A stretch of DNA of 64,000 nt from an uncultured Prevotella sp. (GCA_905196835.1 CAJJWN010000016.1:3172-67171), one strand, 5' to 3'. Shown: positions 52,201-61,943, numbered from the stretch's first letter. Made by a program: numbers and translations. Notes: generated by a model from the sequence alone, not told the origin.

Positions 52201-52893
52201 TTAAACAATGTCGTCAATGGAAAAATCACCGGGTACGATACGCTCGGCGGGAGGCTCCGGTTGCCGCTGCCTGCGGTAGTCCGCCAAGTGCAGCTCGATG
52301 AGCGAGGCGATGCGCCGTTCCCGTTCCGCGTCCCCGGCGGTGAGCTGGTCGAACATCGGGGTTCCTTGTAGCCCGGCAAGGGCCTGTCCTGCCCGGAGGC
52401 GTTCCTCGTCGGTGGCGGTGCGGTCATTCATCGCCACGCGCACCGCCAGCCCCATGTCCTCGAAACGGAGACCCGCCGCTTTCGGCGCATGGCCTTCCAG
52501 CATCTCGTCCTCGTCTATCGGAGGCTCGCCGGCATCCGTGTCCCGGTACTCCATCGGTTCGTCCTGCCCCTCCACGGGTTCCAGCCCGCCTTCGGCAAAG
52601 AGCGCGTCCAGCTCGTCGGCGGACACCACCTTGGGGTATCGTTCCGATTCCGCTGCAAAAGTATCCGCTTCATCTTCCGGTTTCACGGTTTCCGTTTTTT
52701 CAGGTACTTGTGGCGTGGAGTGGCACAGGGAAAATGTGCTTTTGCCTAAAATCTCTCCCGCGTCGGCTATCTTCCGGGGGAGTGTTTCCTCCCTTTCGCG
52801 CTGCCTTTTCCGGCGTTCATGCCGCTCATACAGGAGATAGGCGGCCACCCAAAGCAGATAACCTGCAAGGAATATGATAAGGATTGTTGTCAT
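52201..52893 (-). CDS. traD: Conjugal transfer protein TraD (DUF4122-like)
   Basis: 230 residues: one N-terminal transmembrane helix (about 3-21), a basic patch, then a long acidic cytoplasmic region (DELDALFAEGGLEPVEGQDE) and a helical C-terminus ending FSIDDIV. Matches TraD of Bacteroides ICEs by place and layout. Function unknown. Confidence 0.75.
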   Translation of the reverse strand: MTTILIIFLAGYLLWVAAYLLYERHERRKRQREREETLPRKIADAGEILGKSTFSLCHSTPQVPEKTETVKPEDEADTFAAESERYPKVVSADELDALFAEGGLEPVEGQDEPMEYRDTDAGEPPIDEDEMLEGHAPKAAGLRFEDMGLAVRVAMNDRTATDEERLRAGQALAGLQGTPMFDQLTAGDAERERRIASLIELHLADYRRQRQPEPPAERIVPGDFSIDDIV

Positions 52894-52908
52894 AGGCTGT
52901 CTGTTATT

Positions 52909-53301
52909 TTAGAAAATTCCGGTATCCCGTTGCTTGTATTCGCGCTCGATGTCCCCCTGCCAGTCGGCGAAATGCTTCTCCAGCACATTGTCCACGTAGC
53001 TGAACAGCGATACCCGGTTGCCGCCGATGGTCTGCACGATGCGCTGTATCCGCTCATGGAACTCCTTGCGCAGATAGATGGTCTTGCCTAACCGGGCGCA
53101 TACGGGAGACTCGTGGATGAACAGGCGGAGGTACTCGCTCTCATGGGCTGGCTTGGAGTCCGGCTGTTCCGTCTGGCGGGGTGCGGGCGTTTCCGGCTCC
53201 ACCGTAGGAGGGACGGCCTGAGCAGGCTGTTCTTCCTTGAACGAGGCCACGATGGAGCTTTCGTCCAGTTCCGTCAGACTGATTTTCTTCCGTTCCCCCA
53301 T
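52909..53301 (-). CDS. DUF3408 protein (TraB/TraC position)
   Basis: 130 residues: a disordered, proline-rich N-terminal half and a C-terminal DUF3408-type domain (YLRKEFHERIQRIVQTIGGN) that resembles ribbon-helix-helix DNA-binding proteins. It follows traA by 2 bases. Other ICEs have two such genes here; only one is present. Probably acts with TraA like a ParB-type partner (inference). Confidence 0.78.
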   Translation of the reverse strand: MGERKKISLTELDESSIVASFKEEQPAQAVPPTVEPETPAPRQTEQPDSKPAHESEYLRLFIHESPVCARLGKTIYLRKEFHERIQRIVQTIGGNRVSLFSYVDNVLEKHFADWQGDIEREYKQRDTGIF

Positions 53302-53303
53302 AG

Positions 53304-54068
53304 CTACCTCCCGATAATGGTGAGTATCTCTTCTGTTATCTCCCGGATATGGCTTCCCTTGGCGAGCGTACCGTCCACCGGGAACAGCGTCGAGCGGAAC
53401 ACCGCCTTGTGTTCCCCCGTCAGTTCGCGCCGGAACCGCTTGCTGTCGGGCAGGAAGGTCTGTAGCACCTGTAGCCCCAGCTCCCGGATGATTTCCTCAT
53501 ATACCCTGTAGAGTTCCGACTTCTCGCGCCCGTCCACCATGTTCCACAGCAGGTACAGCCCCTTGATGTTCGTCTTGCCCGTGTCCATTAGCGTGTCCTT
53601 CAGCTTGGCCGCAAAGCGCAGTGTGCTTTCCATCACCACCCGGTCTGCCGCGATGGGCGAGAAAATGTAGTCCATGTTCGCCAGCGTCCGCAGCACGCCG
53701 CCGCTGTTTACCGTGCCGGGCAGGTCGAAGAACACGATGTCCGTGCCGGGCAGCTTCTCCAATAGTCCTTCCGCCTTTTCCACGGCATCCTCCGCCGTGC
53801 CCTCGACGACCGGGTAGGCCTTCTTGCCGATACGTTGCAGTTGGCGGTAGGCCATCGCCTTGTAGTGTTCGTCCTCCATGACGGTTTTCAAGTCGCGCTT
53901 GCGCATTTCGGCGATGCTGTGCTGCGGATAGTCGCAGTCCACCACCGCCACGTTCAGCCCTTTCACGTAGTGCAGGTAGCTGGCCGCCAGCACCGTCAGG
54001 GTCGTCTTGCCCGCCCCTCCCTTCTGGGTGGAGAAGGCGATGTAAAGTGTTTCTTTTTCTGTTGGCAT
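53304..54068 (-). CDS. traA: ParA-type ATPase TraA
   Basis: 254 residues. Deviant Walker A KGGAGKTT at residues 16-23 and VVDCDYPQHS identify the ParA/MinD family. First gene of the tra operon. It probably helps partition or position the excised element or transfer complex. A weak TTCCTTTG box lies on the minus strand at 54101-54094. Confidence 0.9.
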   Translation of the reverse strand: MPTEKETLYIAFSTQKGGAGKTTLTVLAASYLHYVKGLNVAVVDCDYPQHSIAEMRKRDLKTVMEDEHYKAMAYRQLQRIGKKAYPVVEGTAEDAVEKAEGLLEKLPGTDIVFFDLPGTVNSGGVLRTLANMDYIFSPIAADRVVMESTLRFAAKLKDTLMDTGKTNIKGLYLLWNMVDGREKSELYRVYEEIIRELGLQVLQTFLPDSKRFRRELTGEHKAVFRSTLFPVDGTLAKGSHIREITEEILTIIGR

Positions 54069-54488
54069 AACCGTTCCGTTTCAAATGATGCGGCAAAGGA
54101 AAAGAGAAACGGGAACGGTGGAAAAGGATTTCACGCTTCGGGGCGCGAGTGGCTCGGCTTTGGCGTGGAGTGGCTGGCTGGTTGGTCATACATCTGATTG
54201 TCCGGATAGTCCGTTGGACATCCGTATGATTGCCGGGTGGAATGGCTGATGCACCGGTGGCTTGTATGGCTGGATGGCTGTTTGTGTCATTAGCCGCTTG
54301 ACGGGTTGTCCGGTTCTGCAACCGCCCGGTTGTCGGTACGGTTGGATGTCGGGCTGGCTGGTCAGTCGGCTGTCCCAACGTTGCAACGGAGGTGCTGGCT
54401 ACCGTCGGAATTATCCTACGGGCAAAGTGGCTCCCCTATGGCATAATATGGCCAGTCGGGGTGTTGTGCGGCAACCGGCTCCGCTTCC

Positions 54489-54752
54489 TACCTTTGCGGC
54501 ATGAATCCGTCGGCGTGGCCGGAGGCTTTCCGTCAGGTTATCGTCCGCTTTCCCCGAAAGCGCTTTTCCCCACCGGTGGGGAAAACGTATGTTCGCCAGA
54601 ATATAGCAAGCTGTGTTTTTTGCAGCACGCATCCGCTTCTGCCGCAAAAAACGCTTGCCCTTGCAGGGGGCGCAATTTGGCTCCGAAGTCGCAAATTGTA
54701 GGGATGGGGCATAACGGCGGCACGGCCACGGACGGGCAGGTTTCACCTTTTA
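54489..54752 (+). other. Candidate oriT region and mobA promoter
   Basis: Gene-free stretch between the divergent tra and mob operons. TACCTTTG (54489-54496) is a plus-strand -7 box. A perfect palindrome covers 54564-54585 (TTTTCCCCACC and its complement), and CAATTTG/CAAATTG (54673-54679, 54692-54698) lie before the relaxase accessory gene. In this ICE family oriT lies just upstream of mobA. The nick site is not identified. The stretch 54069-54488 is low-complexity, with many GGCTGG and GGTTG runs, and holds no convincing gene. Confidence 0.5.
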
Positions 54753-55208
54753 ATGACAGCAAGCATGAATGAACAACAGCAACACCCGAAAAGAAGGAAA
54801 GGCGGACGGACACCCAAGTCCGCGCCCGCCTTCCACCGCGAGACCGTCAATCTCGACGCCGCGCAGCACGCCCGGTTCCTCACCCTTTACGAGCAGTCCG
54901 GCCTTTCGTCCAAGTCGAAGTTCATCGCCGCGCGTATCTTCGGCGACGGCTTCCGGGTCATACGCACCGACCGGGGCACGATGGAATATGTGGCAAAGCT
55001 CACCGCCCTGTACCAGCAGTACCGCGCCGTCGGGGTGAACTACAACCAGGCGGTCAAGGAACTGCGCGTGCATTTTACCGAGAAAAAGGCGTTGGCATTG
55101 CTCTACAGGTTGGAGAAGCTGACCCTCGAACTGGTGGCGCTCAGCCGCCGCATTGTCGGACTTTCCGAAGAACTCAGGCGGCATGGTGGCGAAAATCAGC
55201 ACGGGTAA
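54753..55208 (+). CDS. mobA: Mobilization accessory protein MobA
   Basis: 151 residues; basic N-terminus (PKRRKGGRTPKSAPAFHRET) and a ribbon-helix-helix-like part, then a coiled C-terminus. It resembles the relaxosome accessory protein that binds oriT and recruits the relaxase. A second ATG at 54765 is possible. Overlaps mobB by 26 bases. Confidence 0.8.
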   Translation: MTASMNEQQQHPKRRKGGRTPKSAPAFHRETVNLDAAQHARFLTLYEQSGLSSKSKFIAARIFGDGFRVIRTDRGTMEYVAKLTALYQQYRAVGVNYNQAVKELRVHFTEKKALALLYRLEKLTLELVALSRRIVGLSEELRRHGGENQHG

Positions 55209-56409
55209 GGACTTGTACGGCGCGTTGGCCTACAACCAGACGAAGGTGGAGAACGGGCACGCGAAGATATTGGATGCCAACCTGCTCCCGTACCCGGAGG
55301 ACGGGCGTTTCCGCATGGGCGAAACGATGAAGGCTTTCACGGCATGGCTTCCCTCGCACTTCCGCACCGAGAAGCCGGTCATCCACATCTCGCTCAACCC
55401 GCATCCCGATGATGTATTGACCGACGGGCAGCTTGCCGCCATTGGCAGGGAGTATATGGAGAAGTTAGGCTATGGCAACCAGCCATTTTTAATTTTTAAG
55501 CACGAGGACATCGACCGCCACCACATCCACATCGTGTCCCTGCGCGTGGACAGCGGGGGCAGGAAGATTTCCGACCGCTTCGAGCACCGCCGGAGCAAAG
55601 AAATAACCGGGCAGTTGGAACAGAAGTACGGGCTGCATCCGGCAGAGGGGCAGAAGAAGGCGGAGGAGTGGAAGCTCCGCCCGGTGGATGCGGCGAGGGG
55701 CGACATACGACGGCAGATAGCCGATACCGTCAAGCCGTTGCTCAAGCTCTACCGTTTCCAGTCGATGGGCGAGTTCCGGGCGTTGCTCTCCTTATATAAC
55801 ATAGGCATGGAGGAAGTCAGGGGTGAGGCGGGCGGACGCGCCTATCACGGCATTGTCTATGCGGCATTGGATGCGGACGGGAACAAGGTGGCGACCCCCA
55901 TCAAGTCGGCAAGGCTGGGCAGGATAACCGGTGCGGAGGGCTTGCAGCGGCGCATGGAGTGGTCAGCCTCGCGCATCAGGACGGACGGTTGCCGCGAGCG
56001 GTTGCGCCCTCTGTTGGCCGGGGCATTGCAGGCGGCAAGGGACGAGGCGGATTTCCGCCGCCGTCTGGCAGCCATGAACGTGGACTTGGTGCTACGCCGC
56101 AATGAATCTGGAAGGATTTACGGGGTAACCTTCATCGACCACACGAGCCGCACCGTGCTCAACGGCTCACGGCTGGGCAAGGACTTCTCCGCCAATGCTT
56201 TGGAAGCGCGTTTCAACGCGCAATCCGAACCGGTCTGCAAAGTACAGCCCCACGTGGCAACGCCTGAGCCGGAAACCGGTACGGACGGTAAGGTGCTGGG
56301 AGGGCTGTTGTCCGTCATTGAGCCGGAAACCGGTGCCGTGCCGCGCTATCCGCGCCTGCACAAGCCTGACAAGAAGAAACGCCGCCGCAGGTACGGGCGG
56401 CAGGACTGA
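55183..56409 (+). CDS. mobB: Relaxase MobB
   Basis: The start MVAKISTGKDLYGALAYNQ at 55183 gives 408 residues. Relaxase features: Tyr in LYGALAYNQTKVE (motif I) and the histidine triad region EDIDRHHIHIVSLRVD. It cuts oriT and stays bound to the 5' end. The C-terminus is basic (KKKRRRRYGRQD). MOB-type P relaxases of Bacteroides ICEs have this form. Confidence 0.9.
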   Translation: MVAKISTGKDLYGALAYNQTKVENGHAKILDANLLPYPEDGRFRMGETMKAFTAWLPSHFRTEKPVIHISLNPHPDDVLTDGQLAAIGREYMEKLGYGNQPFLIFKHEDIDRHHIHIVSLRVDSGGRKISDRFEHRRSKEITGQLEQKYGLHPAEGQKKAEEWKLRPVDAARGDIRRQIADTVKPLLKLYRFQSMGEFRALLSLYNIGMEEVRGEAGGRAYHGIVYAALDADGNKVATPIKSARLGRITGAEGLQRRMEWSASRIRTDGCRERLRPLLAGALQAARDEADFRRRLAAMNVDLVLRRNESGRIYGVTFIDHTSRTVLNGSRLGKDFSANALEARFNAQSEPVCKVQPHVATPEPETGTDGKVLGGLLSVIEPETGAVPRYPRLHKPDKKKRRRRYGRQD

Positions 56410-56465
56410 ATGCAGTCCGGATAACATTCAACCGAATTTCAATCACCGTTAAAACAAGATAACTT

Positions 56466-58481
56466 ATGTCACAGGAAGATGATTTGAGAGGGCTGGCCAA
56501 GGTCATGGACTTCATGCGTGCCCTCAGCGTATTGTTCGTCATAGTCAATGTATATTGGTTCTGCTACCCCTCGATGAAGGAATGGAACATCGACATCGGG
56601 GTGGTGGACAGGATACTGCTCAATTTCCAGCGGACGACCGGGCTGTTCTCGTCCATTCTTTGGACAAAGCTGTTCGCCCTTGTGTTCCTCGCGCTCTCCT
56701 GCTTGGGGACGAAAGGCGTGAAGGAGGAAAAAATCAAGTGGCCGCATATCTGGGCGGCGCTTGCCGCCGGCATCGTGCTGTTTTTCTTCAACGGGTGGCT
56801 GCTTGCCCTGCCGCTGCCTCTTTCAGCGCGTACCGGCTTCTATCTGCTCACCTTGTCCGCAGGCTACGGCTGCCTCTTGGCCGCCGGGGTATGGATGTCC
56901 CGCCTGCTCCGGCAGAACTTGATGGAGGATGTGTTCAACAACGAGAACGAATCGTTTATGCAGGAAACCCGGCTCATCGAGAACGAGTATTCCGTCAATC
57001 TGCCCACCCGTTTCTGGTACAAGAAAAAGATGTGGCACGGCTGGATAAACGTGGTGAACCCTTTCCGTGCTTCCATTGTCTTGGGCACGCCGGGCAGCGG
57101 CAAATCCTTTGCCGTGGTCAATTCCTATATCAAACAGCAGATTGAGAAGGGCTATGCCACCTATATTTACGACTTCAAGTTTCCGGACTTGAGCACCATC
57201 GCCTACAACCACCTGCTCCGCCATCTGGACGGCTACAAGGTCAGGCCGAAGTTCTATGTCATCAACTTCGACGACCCCTCGCGCAGCCACCGCTGCAACC
57301 CGCTCAACCCGAAGTTCATGACCGACATCTCCGATGCCTACGAGAGTTCCTACAACATCATGCTCAACCTCAACCGTACTTGGGCGGCCAAGCAGGGCGA
57401 CTTCTTCGTCGAGTCGCCCACCATCTTATTTGCTGCAATTATTTGGTTTTTACGCATTTACAAAAACGGAAAGTATTGCACCTTCCCCCATGCGGTCGAG
57501 TTCCTGAACAAGCCCTACGAGCAGATTTTCCCCATCATGTCCTCCTATCCCGAACTGGAGAACTACCTCAGCCCTTTCCTCGACGCATGGCTCGCCGGGG
57601 CTGCCGACCAGCTCATGGGGCAGATTGCTTCGGCCAAGATACCGCTCTCGCGCATGATTTCCCCGGCACTCTATTGGGTGATGTCCGCCGACGAGTTCTC
57701 CCTCGACATCAACAACCCCGATGAGCCGAAGGTGCTCTGCATCGGCAACAACCCCGACCGGCAGGCCATCTATGGGGCTGCACTCGGACTGTACAACTCG
57801 CGCATCGTCAAGCTGGTGAACAAGAAGGGCAGGCTGAAAAGCTCCATCATCATCGACGAGCTGCCCACCGTGTTCATCAAGGGGCTGGACAACCTTATCG
57901 CCACCGCGCGCAGCAACAAGGTGGCCGTGCTGCTGGGCTTTCAGGACTTCTCGCAGCTCATCCGCGACTATACCGACAAGGAGGCGAAGGTCATCATCAA
58001 CACCGTCGGCAACATCTTCTCCGGGCAGGTGGTGGGCGAGACCGCCAAGACGCTCTCCGAACGCTTCGGCAAGATTCTCCAGAAACGGCAGTCCATCTCC
58101 ATCAACCGTAACGACGTGTCCACCTCCATCTCCACCCAGATGGACAGCCTTATCCCGCCGAGCAAGATTTCCTCGCTGACGCAGGGCATGTTCGTCGGTT
58201 CGGTGGCGGACAACTTCGGAGAGAAAATCGAGCAGAAGATTTTCCATTGCGAGATTGTGGTCGATGCCAGGAAAATCGCCGAAGAGGAAAAGACCTACCG
58301 GAAGATACCGGTCATCACCGACTTCAGGGATGCCGACGGCATCGACCGCATGAAGGAAATGGTACAGGAAAACTACAACCGCATCAAGGAGGAAGCCCGG
58401 CAGATTGTCGCCGACGAACTGGAGCGTATTGCTAACGACCCGAACCTGAAGCATCTGCTGGAGTTGAACAAACAGGCATAG
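56466..58481 (+). CDS. mobC: Type IV coupling protein MobC (VirD4/TraG-like)
   Basis: 671 residues. Four N-terminal transmembrane helices (in 10-150), then an ATPase domain with Walker A GTPGSGKSFA (about 207-215), IIIDELPTVFIKGLDNLIAT (Walker B) and GFQDFSQL. It brings the relaxase-DNA complex to the channel. Called MobC in CTnDOT. Its stop is two bases from the stop of the convergent RteC-like gene. Confidence 0.93.
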   Translation: MSQEDDLRGLAKVMDFMRALSVLFVIVNVYWFCYPSMKEWNIDIGVVDRILLNFQRTTGLFSSILWTKLFALVFLALSCLGTKGVKEEKIKWPHIWAALAAGIVLFFFNGWLLALPLPLSARTGFYLLTLSAGYGCLLAAGVWMSRLLRQNLMEDVFNNENESFMQETRLIENEYSVNLPTRFWYKKKMWHGWINVVNPFRASIVLGTPGSGKSFAVVNSYIKQQIEKGYATYIYDFKFPDLSTIAYNHLLRHLDGYKVRPKFYVINFDDPSRSHRCNPLNPKFMTDISDAYESSYNIMLNLNRTWAAKQGDFFVESPTILFAAIIWFLRIYKNGKYCTFPHAVEFLNKPYEQIFPIMSSYPELENYLSPFLDAWLAGAADQLMGQIASAKIPLSRMISPALYWVMSADEFSLDINNPDEPKVLCIGNNPDRQAIYGAALGLYNSRIVKLVNKKGRLKSSIIIDELPTVFIKGLDNLIATARSNKVAVLLGFQDFSQLIRDYTDKEAKVIINTVGNIFSGQVVGETAKTLSERFGKILQKRQSISINRNDVSTSISTQMDSLIPPSKISSLTQGMFVGSVADNFGEKIEQKIFHCEIVVDARKIAEEEKTYRKIPVITDFRDADGIDRMKEMVQENYNRIKEEARQIVADELERIANDPNLKHLLELNKQA

Positions 58482-58483
58482 GC

Positions 58484-59095
58484 TTATTTGTTTCGCCGGT
58501 ATTGCTTCTCGTCGTCCGTATCCATTTTCCGCAGCAGGGCTTCGCGCAGCCGGTCGATGAAATAGGTGCGGTCGTCGCCTTTCCTCCGCCGCATCCGGGC
58601 ATAGTAGCTCGATGCGTTCTTCACATCCACACCCAGTGCGCTGCACACATATTCCACCACTTGCTTGAGCGTGATTTCACCGTCATTGAACAGCTTCAGT
58701 TCATGGCAGGCATAAAGCAGTTCAATAAGATGGATGGCATCGTCAGTCCACAGCACGGGAGGCCCGTCGCCGGGCGGACGGGCTTCTCCGTTTCCGGAAC
58801 CCGTCCGTCTTTTTTCCATCCGTTCCATCGTGTTTTCCACATACATGATAGCTCCCACTACGTGGCAATAGCAGGGCAGGTGGTTCTGCCCGTTGTTGTG
58901 GTAACGTTCCCGCAGGACGGTCAGCCGGAACTTCGTGTATTGGAGATGGAGGAACACGCAGGTGTGGTTGCCGTGTTCCTCATGCAGATGGCTGAGGTGG
59001 CGTATGAAATCGTCACTTGCCTCGTTCAGCCTTTCGGTATCGCAATCCCCCTGTTCCAGTAAAAGCAGGTAGGGGCACAGGTAAAATACATCCAT
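58484..59095 (-). CDS. RteC-domain protein
   Basis: 203 residues. The C-terminal half (DDAIHLIELLYACHELKLFN...GEITLKQVVEYVCSALGVDV...) matches the RteC pattern. RteC activates excision genes in CTnDOT. The N-terminal part is shorter than in CTnDOT RteC. A TATTTTTG box at 59131-59124 lies 29 bases upstream. Confidence 0.8.
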   Translation of the reverse strand: MDVFYLCPYLLLLEQGDCDTERLNEASDDFIRHLSHLHEEHGNHTCVFLHLQYTKFRLTVLRERYHNNGQNHLPCYCHVVGAIMYVENTMERMEKRRTGSGNGEARPPGDGPPVLWTDDAIHLIELLYACHELKLFNDGEITLKQVVEYVCSALGVDVKNASSYYARMRRRKGDDRTYFIDRLREALLRKMDTDDEKQYRRNK

Positions 59096-59123
59096 TTGAA
59101 ACTATTTTATCGGTTATGAACGG

Positions 59124-59131
59124 CAAAAATA
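59124..59131 (-). promoter_or_regulatory. -7 box of the RteC-like gene
   Basis: Minus-strand TATTTTTG at good distance from the start codon at 59095. Confidence 0.5.
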
Positions 59132-59177
59132 GCGGTGTACATGGATGTGGCAGTTCCGTTTTTCGCCGGAAATGCCG

Positions 59178-60035
59178 TCATTCCCCCAAATAGAACTTCC
59201 GCCGTTCCTCGCACAGCTCGTCGTACAGCTCCTTGTGCAGCTCGCTGGGGCTTTGCTTCATCTGTCCCGTGCAGAATTCCCAGAAACGGTTGGCGGACTC
59301 GAAACCGTTCTTCTCGGCTATCTCCCTGAGCGGGCGGTCGTAGTGGTATTTCAAGTCCCGCCGTATCTGTCCGATGCGTTGCTCCCGCAACCATTTGTTG
59401 GCGGACTGGCGGTATATCTTGCTGAATTTCTCGCGGAAGGTCGATGCGCTCATGCAGAGCATCCCCGCCAGTTCCTCCACGCTGTTCGTGCGGTAGCTGT
59501 AGCGGTTCACCTTCAGCCGGAACACGGCGGCATACAGTGGCTTCAGCCGTTTCTCGGCATATTGCAGCTCCGCTTCGGTGAGCGGTGTGGGCTGGTGGCT
59601 CACCTGCTTGCGCCGCTCCACGAAAAAGTAGTCGCACACCTCATTGCACATATTATACAGGGGACGGGGGATGCGGGTCTGGTACAGCACGTCGCACAGG
59701 TAGAGCATCTCCGGCGTGCGGCAGGCTTTCCGCCAAGGCTCCACCAGTCCGTGCAGCAGCCGGTTCTGAACTTCCGTGTCTTCCGACAGGGCGAGCAGCA
59801 TCAGCAGCGGGCGGCATCCGGGAGCCGACACATCCGGCAGCGCGGGCTTTCCTGTCAGCAGGTCGAGGATGTGGTGGCATAGGTTTGTGTCCCGCGCATA
59901 GGGTTCCAATGCAAGGTAACGCTTAGGGGTACGGGCTTTCAGCAGCCCTCTCACTTCTCCGCACAGGGCGGCGGTGGCCTGTTCCAAGCCTGCCGGGGCG
60001 GTGGCGGACAACAGTTCGATGAAATTTGTTTGCAT
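59178..60035 (-). CDS. AraC-family transcriptional regulator
   Basis: The start MQTNFIELLSATAPAGLEQA at 60035 gives 285 residues. C-terminal HTH_18/AraC domain with SVEELAGMLCMSASTFREKF and PLREIAEKNGFESANRFWEF (two helix-turn-helix units). The N-terminal ~170 residues are helical and not a cupin. Just downstream of TATCTTTG (60075-60068). Likely controls transfer or accessory genes. Confidence 0.87.
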   Translation of the reverse strand: MQTNFIELLSATAPAGLEQATAALCGEVRGLLKARTPKRYLALEPYARDTNLCHHILDLLTGKPALPDVSAPGCRPLLMLLALSEDTEVQNRLLHGLVEPWRKACRTPEMLYLCDVLYQTRIPRPLYNMCNEVCDYFFVERRKQVSHQPTPLTEAELQYAEKRLKPLYAAVFRLKVNRYSYRTNSVEELAGMLCMSASTFREKFSKIYRQSANKWLREQRIGQIRRDLKYHYDRPLREIAEKNGFESANRFWEFCTGQMKQSPSELHKELYDELCEERRKFYLGE

Positions 60036-60160
60036 AAGAAATCTGTTTTTATTGTTTGATGAATCCACAAAGATAACCAGCTGCACGTGCCGGTTGTTCC
60101 GATTTCCGCCGGAAATGCCGCATGGAATGGAGTCGCCATCATTTGTTTCCGACTCTCCCT

Positions 60161-60709
60161 TCACACCCCACTAAGCAACAGATAGAAAGTCGCCAACTGG
60201 ACAACAAGGGAAACGACATAGATGCCGTAGTAGAGCAGATACCTTTTCTTTTTATCGAACTCGGCGAAATACTTCCTGTACTTGTCGTGCTTGAACAGGA
60301 ATATATGATTGGCATAATACAAGGACAGCACGATGACTGCGAAAAGCAAGACACAGAGGAAGATGTTTCCAAAAACCATATCCAAGATGCTCAATAATCT
60401 TACCTTGAAAATCTTGATGCAGGCAAGGCAGACAAGGCAGAGCATCCAAAAGCTGATGATGCATGGGGTGTGGGTCGCCCAAATGCAGATGGTGCCATTG
60501 ATACCTTTATCCATTCCGGCTGCTTCTTGTCGCTTATCAATTGAAATGCATCGGTTTATATAGCGGTTGTCCCATTTCAAGAGGCTTAGCCAATACAAAG
60601 GGTTTAGCAGCCTCCAACAAAGGAAGAACAGCAGCTTATAAGTGCAGTAATAATTGATATTGTAATATTTCTCCAATAATTTCATCATGCTTAATAAATA
60701 ATGATGCAT
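60161..60709 (-). CDS. Membrane protein of the accessory array
   Basis: The start MHHYLLSMMKLLEKYYNINY at 60709 (182 residues) is preferred; a longer frame to 60838 would read through a strong hairpin. Four predicted membrane helices, small soluble parts, AT-rich. No family recognised. It may be an immunity protein to a membrane-acting toxin, judging only from its neighbours. Confidence 0.55.
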   Translation of the reverse strand: MHHYLLSMMKLLEKYYNINYYCTYKLLFFLCWRLLNPLYWLSLLKWDNRYINRCISIDKRQEAAGMDKGINGTICIWATHTPCIISFWMLCLVCLACIKIFKVRLLSILDMVFGNIFLCVLLFAVIVLSLYYANHIFLFKHDKYRKYFAEFDKKKRYLLYYGIYVVSLVVQLATFYLLLSGV

Positions 60710-60790
60710 CCTTTTTCCACCGTGTTTTACGATTCCCAGCCAAATATCCAGTAACACGCCAGCAAGTACAGAATGAGAAACACGATAAAT

Positions 60791-60834
60791 CCTACTCGAA
60801 AAAAGTGTCATTGATGACAGTTTTCCCGAGTAGG
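60791..60834. repeat. Long hairpin between the two membrane-protein genes
   Basis: CCTACTCG (60791-60798) pairs with CGAGTAGG (60827-60834) and TGTCAT (60806-60811) with ATGACA (60814-60819), with AAAA/TTTT between. It occupies the place where the spacer repeats R1-R4 lie in other gaps but has a different sequence. May serve as a terminator or a recombination site. Confidence 0.65.
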
Positions 60835-60858
60835 GCATTCGCCATTATCTCTATATAC

Positions 60859-61884
60859 CTAATTGTCATGAAAACAATTCAGCGAATCGTTATCAGCATT
60901 TCTTTCCTTTTCTCTTATTCCTTCTATCTCCTTATAAGTATCGTCCACGACTTGACGGGACACCCCGTTCAGTTTCTTCGCATGTTCCTGAACAATAGAA
61001 CCTATTTCATGACAAATCCAAGCGGCGGCAATCAGTACCGCGAATACCATCAATATATTCTTTATCGGTTTGTAGCGCAGCAGATACCCCAAGAAAGCGA
61101 ACAGGATATACGCGACGTATATACATATAGTGTTGAGAGTTCTGCCGAAATATTCTTTTTGATGGCGTTGCAGTTCGGTGGAGGTTTCCCATGCGGTGAT
61201 GGCGTGTCGGTACAATTCCGTATGAGCTATGAACATCAGACTGTCTTCGCTGGCAGCGGGATGAGCGGCATATTGATAGGCAACGCCCATTGTTTCCAAC
61301 TGATAGCTGTCATAGGCTTTCGATGCCAAAGTGTCCGGTAGCATTGAAAGCAGTAGTCCGCACGTGTCAATATCAGCTAAAAAAGATGTTTCAAGAGAAT
61401 CTGTTTGGGCTATAAGTTTCGTTTTGGGCATTACCATAGGTATATTGTGCAATATTTCTTCCGGGTCGATGCTGAACTTGTCTGCCAACGATTGGGGATA
61501 AGTCTGTTTTATTTCTATTATTTTATCAACAGATGCAGCCATTGTTTGGGGACGTATAAACCAGTCATAGTAATAGGTCATCGCCGATAGAGGCAAAACA
61601 AGAACCAGACCGATTACCCAATTTCGGAGAAAGCCTGTCCATTTTTCATCGTTCATTGCCCAAAAACTCAAGAAAGTTGCGATGCTCAAACTGTATGGAA
61701 TGAGGGCAGTAAATGCTGCCATCCCCAATTGCAAACAAAAGGCCAATGCCTCCGAGGTGGCTAAGTCATAAAATGTGCCCTTATCTACTTCCTTAATTAC
61801 AAGTACCGTGAAGCCACATACCAAAACGATGGCAAGAATGATAACAAAATATATACTAAGTTTCTTCAAATACTTCATATTCAT
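60859..61884 (-). CDS. Five-to-six-helix membrane protein of the accessory array
   Basis: 341 residues from MNMKYLKKLSIYFVIILAIV (61884; 61878 is an alternative). Hydrophobic helices near 9-32, 45-75, 88-110, 255-275 and 284-305, with a ~130-residue soluble stretch between. AT-rich. No domain recognised. The next spacer carries repeats R1 and R2. Confidence 0.6.
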   Translation of the reverse strand: MNMKYLKKLSIYFVIILAIVLVCGFTVLVIKEVDKGTFYDLATSEALAFCLQLGMAAFTALIPYSLSIATFLSFWAMNDEKWTGFLRNWVIGLVLVLPLSAMTYYYDWFIRPQTMAASVDKIIEIKQTYPQSLADKFSIDPEEILHNIPMVMPKTKLIAQTDSLETSFLADIDTCGLLLSMLPDTLASKAYDSYQLETMGVAYQYAAHPAASEDSLMFIAHTELYRHAITAWETSTELQRHQKEYFGRTLNTICIYVAYILFAFLGYLLRYKPIKNILMVFAVLIAAAWICHEIGSIVQEHAKKLNGVSRQVVDDTYKEIEGIREKERNADNDSLNCFHDN

Positions 61885-61890
61885 TTTACT

Positions 61891-61943
61891 GATTAATGGT
61901 TTGGTGGAAAACACCCGTTCTGGGGTTATCTCCCTTTGTTTCC
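61891..61943 (-). repeat. Spacer repeat R1
   Basis: Plus-strand TTAATGGTTTGGTGG start, an AACACCC/GGGGTT hairpin centre, and an end TATCTCCCTTTGTT. The most divergent copy of the spacer family. It lies 7 bases from the start of the 60859 gene. Confidence 0.6.

Noticed and set aside
54186-54504. Short open frames in the GGCTGG-rich stretch upstream of mobA
   Set aside because: Low-complexity sequence gives open frames in several phases; no start signals or conserved features.
58484-58646. Continuation of minus-strand frame antisense to mobC as a gene
   Set aside because: The long minus frame at 57450-58646 is an antisense shadow; the RteC-like gene uses another frame and ends at 58484.
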